DNA of 64,000 nt from the NCBI RefSeq assembly GCF_004405105.1, contig NZ_SORW01000002.1, forward strand, positions 310,001 to 374,000, read 5' to 3'. This DNA is from Jeotgalibacillus sp. R-1-5s-1. GTDB taxonomy: Bacteria; Bacillota; Bacilli; Bacillales; Jeotgalibacillaceae. The number at the start of each line of letters is the position of its first letter. Positions within the stretch are counted from its first letter, which is position 1. The translations under genes were made by a program, and so were the position numbers. Positions 60,599 through 64,000 of this stretch are shown here, in pieces. The notes beneath the pieces are model-generated. The model made no database searches, was not told where the DNA came from, and saw nothing but the letters and a program-made list of their open reading frames with translations.

Positions 60599-61506
60599 CG
60601 ATCATTTTTAAGCATGTCGACAAATGTACTGAAGCTTTCCGGAGGCGGGCATGAGAATTCCATGTATTCATCCGTCGCAGGGTGAATAAATCCAAGTACG
60701 CCTGCATGTAAAGCCTGTCCATTCAGATCAGGCGTTTTTCTCGGCCCGTATTTCGGATCTCCAGCTAGAGGAAAACCGATATACTTCAAGTGAACGCGGA
60801 TCTGATGCGTTCTGCCTGTTTCAAGCTCACATTCAACGTGTGTGAACTCTTTAAAACGGTCCAGCACTCTGAAATGTGTCACTGCTTTTTTGCCCTGATC
60901 CACAACTGCCATGCTTTGGCGATCCTTCGTATCACGGCCAATCGGAGCATCAATCGTTCCGTATTCGTGTGGTATCAAACCATGCACGACTGCCTGATAT
61001 TTTCTTGTAACGGTTTTATCGACGAGCTGCTGAACAAGCTTTTCATGAGCGGCATCGTTTTTGGCAACCATTAGAAGACCTGAAGTATCCTTATCAATCC
61101 GGTGGACAATCCCCGGACGCAAAACGCCATTAATGCCTGAAAGGTCTTTACAGTGAGCCATCAGTCCATTGACAAGCGTGCCGGAAAGATGACCAGGTGC
61201 AGGATGAACAACCATCCCTTTCGGCTTATTCACGACAAGAACATCTTTGTCCTCATAATAAATATCAAGGTTTATTTCTTCCGCTTCAATGTCCAAAGGT
61301 TCCGGATCAGGAATCTTGATTGAAATTTCGTCACCCTGAACGGCCTTATAATTTGGTTTCGTTTTATTACCGTTTACGGTTACGTTACCTTCTTTGATCC
61401 ATTGCTGAACCTGCGTTCTTGACCAGTCTCCTTCAAGGCCTGCAAGAACGGCATCAAGACGTTTACCTTTTTCATTTTCCTGTATTAAGTGTTGAATGCT
61501 TTCCAT
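60595..61506 (-). CDS. rluD: RluD-family 23S rRNA pseudouridine synthase (YlyB)
   Basis: Converts uridines to pseudouridines in 23S rRNA. N-terminal S4 RNA-binding domain ([20 protein letters not shown]; about 1-75), then the synthase domain with the catalytic aspartate in [20 protein letters not shown] (about residue 140) and [20 protein letters not shown]. It has 303 residues. It overlaps the end of lspA by 35 bases, with AGAGGA upstream of its ATG. Its exact rRNA target (helix 69 sites) is inferred. Confidence 0.95.
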   Translation of the reverse strand: MESIQHLIQENEKGKRLDAVLAGLEGDWSRTQVQQWIKEGNVTVNGNKTKPNYKAVQGDEISIKIPDPEPLDIEAEEINLDIYYEDKDVLVVNKPKGMVVHPAPGHLSGTLVNGLMAHCKDLSGINGVLRPGIVHRIDKDTSGLLMVAKNDAAHEKLVQQLVDKTVTRKYQAVVHGLIPHEYGTIDAPIGRDTKDRQSMAVVDQGKKAVTHFRVLDRFKEFTHVECELETGRTHQIRVHLKYIGFPLAGDPKYGPRKTPDLNGQALHAGVLGFIHPATDEYMEFSCPPPESFSTFVDMLKNDR

Positions 61507-61960
61507 TTTTCTTCCTCTTTTCCTGCACTTCTTCGATAATCATCTGGACGAAGAGCAATACTACTCCAATTGTTAGAGCGGCATCTGCAATGTTGAAAAT
61601 AAAATTAAAGATCGTAAGCTGAAGAAAATCGACAACTTCCTGTCTGAAGATCCGGTCAATAAAATTCCCGATTGCTCCACCAAGTAAAATCATTAAACTG
61701 ACACTGAACAGTACGTTTCCTTTAGCATGCTTGTGAAAATAATAAAGAATACCACCGATCACGATTAAGGTGACAATATAAAATAACCACATCTGTCCCT
61801 CAAGCATCCCCCAGGCAGCGCCTGTGTTACGGTGAGAAGTCAAATAAAAGAATCCATCCACCACATTAATGGACTCACCAACCTCCATATTGCGGACCAC
61901 CAGATACTTCGTCAGCTGATCCACTGCGATAATGAATAAAGCCAGCAAATAATAGATCAC
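61472..61960 (-). CDS. lspA: Lipoprotein signal peptidase
   Basis: Membrane aspartic protease cutting prolipoprotein signal peptides. Four membrane helices; catalytic aspartates lie in [15 protein letters not shown] and [11 protein letters not shown]. The block [12 protein letters not shown] is conserved. I choose a GTG start at 61960 because GGAGG lies seven bases upstream and the product begins like B. subtilis LspA; the open frame to 62008 runs through the promoter. It has 162 residues, about 8 more than B. subtilis because of a basic tail that overlaps rluD. Confidence 0.95.
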   Translation of the reverse strand: MIYYLLALFIIAVDQLTKYLVVRNMEVGESINVVDGFFYLTSHRNTGAAWGMLEGQMWLFYIVTLIVIGGILYYFHKHAKGNVLFSVSLMILLGGAIGNFIDRIFRQEVVDFLQLTIFNFIFNIADAALTIGVVLLFVQMIIEEVQEKRKKNGKHSTLNTGK

Positions 61961-61998
61961 TTGTTTACCTCCGTATTCTCGTTGCAAACCCTTAACGT

Positions 61999-62007
61999 AT
62001 TGTAGCA
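61999..62007 (-). promoter_or_regulatory. Extended -10 promoter of lspA
   Basis: TGCTACAAT on the minus strand (62007-61999) is an extended -10 box about 40 bases before the lspA GTG. No good -35 is seen at the right distance. It lies just downstream of the cloverleaf structure. Confidence 0.55.
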
Positions 62008-62060
62008 CAATTCAACGCCGCAGGCATAACCACGTGAGAAAGATTTCTAACTCTGACAAA

Positions 62061-62201
62061 GATTTTGACTGATCTCCCCAAAGTGAAGGGCAGGCGGAGG
62101 GGAAGCTAGCTTCCCTCCCGCCTGCCCTTCACTTTGGGGACTTTTCAGGCTCTGCCTGAAAAGCGGGTCAAACGTCCGTTTGACCCGGATCAGTCAAAAT
62201 C
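62061..62201. repeat. Near-perfect four-way cloverleaf inverted repeat (141 bp)
   Basis: An outer 14-bp stem, GATTTTGACTGATC (62061-62074) with its exact complement (62188-62201), encloses three hairpins placed end to end with no unpaired base between them. Hairpin 1 (62075-62140) has 33-base arms with one mismatch and one wobble. Hairpin 2 is CTTTTCAGGC/GCCTGAAAAG with a TCT loop (62141-62163). Hairpin 3 is CGGGTCAAACG/CGTTTGACCCG (62164-62187). No coding frame of note is present. It fills most of the ileS-lspA gap where B. subtilis has ylyA. Its function is unknown. Confidence 0.9.
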
Positions 62202-62251
62202 GGATCAGAAAACATCCCTTCTCCTAAAACGGTCCTGTAAACCACGCAAAG

Positions 62252-62283
62252 AAAAAGCTGCCTGATCCAACAGGCAGCTTTTT
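62252..62283. terminator. Intrinsic terminator of ileS
   Basis: Perfect 13-bp stem AAAAAGCTGCCTG/CAGGCAGCTTTTT with a six-base loop, 10 bases past the ileS stop. It works in either direction by sequence; ileS is the gene reading into it. Confidence 0.95.
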
Positions 62284-62293
62284 CACAGGTTCA

Positions 62294-64000
62294 TTATTCT
62301 GCAGTCAAGTGAGCATAATGCTCCTTCACAACACCTGCACAGCGCGGGCAAAGTGTCGGGTGGTCGCTGTCCTGTCCAACCTCAGTTGAAACCGTCCAGC
62401 AGCGGTCACACGTTTCTCCTTCCGCCTTCTCAACAGACACTTTATGTCCCTCAAATTGAAGCGCTTCTGAAGGAGCACCTTCAGCACCCTTCAATTCAAA
62501 ATCAGACACAATAAACAGCTGTTTTAAATCTTCACTTACAGATGACAACAATGCATGCGTCTTATCATCAGCATACAGCGTCACTTTCGCTGACAGTGAT
62601 TTACCGATCAGCTTCGCATTTCTCGCTTCTTCAAGTGCCTTCAGTACATCATCACGCACATCCAGGAACGTGTTCCACTTATCAAGCAGTGCTTTTTCAT
62701 TTTCAAACGTCTCAGCTACAGGCATATCCGTCAGCTGAACACTCTCCTCTTCCACACCCGGAATGAAAGCCCATACCTCATCCGCAGTATGAGAAAGAAT
62801 TGGAGACAACAGCTTCACAAGAGATACAAGTGACTCGTACATTACCGTCTGCATAGCACGGCGATCCTTGTGATCTGCTGCTTCGATATATAAAATATCC
62901 TTCGCAAAATCAAGATAGAACGAGCTCAGGTCTGTCGTGCAGAAATTATTAATCGTGTGATAGATGGACGCAAACTCATAATTTTCATAAGAAGCGTTCA
63001 CTGATTTAACAACCTGATTCAGACGGACCATCATGAACTGATCCACTTCTCTTAGCTCATTGAACGAAACAGCATTTTTTGCAGGTTCGAAATCGTCCAG
63101 GTTTGCCAGTAGAAAACGCAGTGTATTACGGATCTTTCTATATACTTCTGCAACCTGCTTCAAGATCGGATCAGATACACGTACATCAGCCTGATAATCT
63201 ACAGAAGCAACCCATAGTCTCAGAATATCAGCACCGAGCTGATTCATTACCTTAGACGGAAGCACAACATTTCCAAGTGATTTACTCATTTTGCGGCCAT
63301 TTCCATCAAGTGCAAAGCCGTGGCTTAGTACACCTTTATATGGTGCTTTACCTGTTACAGCAACACCGGTTGTAAGCGAAGAGTTAAACCATCCGCGGTA
63401 CTGGTCACTGCCTTCAAGATACAGATCAGCCGGTCTTTGAAGCTCTGCTCTTGCCTCAAGTACAGACTGGTGGGATGATCCGCTGTCAAACCACACATCC
63501 ATAATGTCTGTTTCTTTCGTGAAGCGGCCGTTCGGACTGCCCTCATGTGTAAATCCTTCCGGCAGAAGATCCTTCGCCTCTTTTTCAAACCAGATATTTG
63601 ACCCATGCTCAGCAAATAGCGCTGACACATGGCTGATCGTTTCTTCCGTTATGATCGCATCTCCATTTTCAGCATAAAAAACAGGAATCGGTACACCCCA
63701 TGCACGTTGACGGGAAATACACCAGTCACCCCGGTCGCGAACCATATTGAAGAGACGTGTTTCACCCCATGCAGGAATCCACTTCGTATCCTTGACTGCC
63801 TGAAGCAGCTCTTCACGGAAATTATCAATCGAAGCAAACCATTGTGCTGTGGCACGGAAAATAACCGGTTTTTTCGTTCTCCAGTCGTGCGGATAGCTGT
63901 GCGTAAAAAATTCCAGCTTTAACAAAGCGCCGGCTTCTTCAAGTTTTTCTGAAATCGGCTTATTCGCCGTATCATAAAACAGTCCTTCAAAACCAGGTGC
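62294..64000 (-). CDS. ileS: Isoleucyl-tRNA synthetase (C-terminal 568 residues)
   Basis: Charges tRNA-Ile. The 5' part lies beyond the window; the visible frame runs from base 64000. Class I features are [39 protein letters not shown], the KMSKS loop in [16 protein letters not shown], and the anticodon-binding helical domain. The C-terminal zinc site is CDRCWTVS...[13 protein letters not shown]. Two CxxC pairs in this order mark the bacterial eubacterial-type enzyme. A T-box leader is expected upstream but is outside the window. Confidence 0.97.
   Translation of the reverse strand, partial: APGFEGLFYDTANKPISEKLEEAGALLKLEFFTHSYPHDWRTKKPVIFRATAQWFASIDNFREELLQAVKDTKWIPAWGETRLFNMVRDRGDWCISRQRAWGVPIPVFYAENGDAIITEETISHVSALFAEHGSNIWFEKEAKDLLPEGFTHEGSPNGRFTKETDIMDVWFDSGSSHQSVLEARAELQRPADLYLEGSDQYRGWFNSSLTTGVAVTGKAPYKGVLSHGFALDGNGRKMSKSLGNVVLPSKVMNQLGADILRLWVASVDYQADVRVSDPILKQVAEVYRKIRNTLRFLLANLDDFEPAKNAVSFNELREVDQFMMVRLNQVVKSVNASYENYEFASIYHTINNFCTTDLSSFYLDFAKDILYIEAADHKDRRAMQTVMYESLVSLVKLLSPILSHTADEVWAFIPGVEEESVQLTDMPVAETFENEKALLDKWNTFLDVRDDVLKALEEARNAKLIGKSLSAKVTLYADDKTHALLSSVSEDLKQLFIVSDFELKGAEGAPSEALQFEGHKVSVEKAEGETCDRCWTVSTEVGQDSDHPTLCPRCAGVVKEHYAHLTAE

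Noticed and set aside
62061-62201. Cloverleaf as a tRNA gene
   Set aside because: Arm lengths are wrong (14-bp outer stem, a 66-base first hairpin), and there is no T-loop, anticodon layout or CCA end.

Overview
This window is a contiguous piece of the core chromosome of a spore-forming Bacillales bacterium (Bacillaceae-type). Almost every gene is a recognisable orthologue of the Bacillus subtilis pyr-to-topA region, in the same order. A hidden 27-residue spoVM gene and a RemA gene support a spore-forming, biofilm-capable Firmicute. The genus cannot be fixed from sequence reading alone; a Jeotgalibacillus-like organism is only a guess. No rRNA, tRNA, prophage, transposase gene or CRISPR array was found.

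Nearly all genes lie on the minus strand, so biological reading runs from 64000 down to 1. First come ileS (5' part missing), lspA, an RluD-type pseudouridine synthase and the complete pyrimidine operon pyrR-pyrP-pyrB-pyrC-carA-carB-pyrK-pyrD-pyrF-pyrE, which carries three PyrR-type attenuators. Next are a VOC-fold protein, divergent rqcH (plus strand), yicC-remA-gmk-rpoZ and coaBC-priA-def-fmt-rsmB. These are followed by prpC-prkC-rsgA-rpe, thiN, spoVM, divergent rpmB (plus strand) and yloU-fakA. Then come sdaAB-sdaAA-recG and the fatty-acid and phospholipid operon fapR-plsX-fabD-fabG-acpP. The rest is rnc-smc-ftsY, ylxM-ffh, rpsP-khpA-ylqD-rimM-trmD-rplS, lepB-rbgA, rnhB with a FliK-like/FlhB-tail-like pair, sucCD, dprA, topA and the start of trmFO.

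The genes cover translation and RNA modification, ribosome assembly (rbgA, rsgA, rimM), secretion (ffh, ftsY, lepB, lspA), chromosome upkeep (smc, topA, recG, priA, dprA), lipid synthesis under a FapR operator, serine breakdown with a cre-like site, and Ser/Thr phospho-signalling (prkC/prpC).

The unusual content is in the gaps between genes. (1) Four copies of an interspersed structured repeat lie at 9238-9502, 25169-25275, 31513-31752 and 32177-32360. They have long terminal inverted repeats, an exchangeable core, and compensatory base-pair changes between copies that support a conserved folded form. (2) A 141-bp near-perfect four-way cloverleaf lies at 62061-62201 between ileS and lspA, with no unpaired base at the junction. 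(3) Several strong sigma-A-type promoters (sucC, ylxM-ffh, rpsP) contain perfect dyads in or across the -35/-10 spacer. Compared with B. subtilis as I remember it, rlmN, ylyA, yloB and the cysteine/sulfate genes are missing from their usual places.
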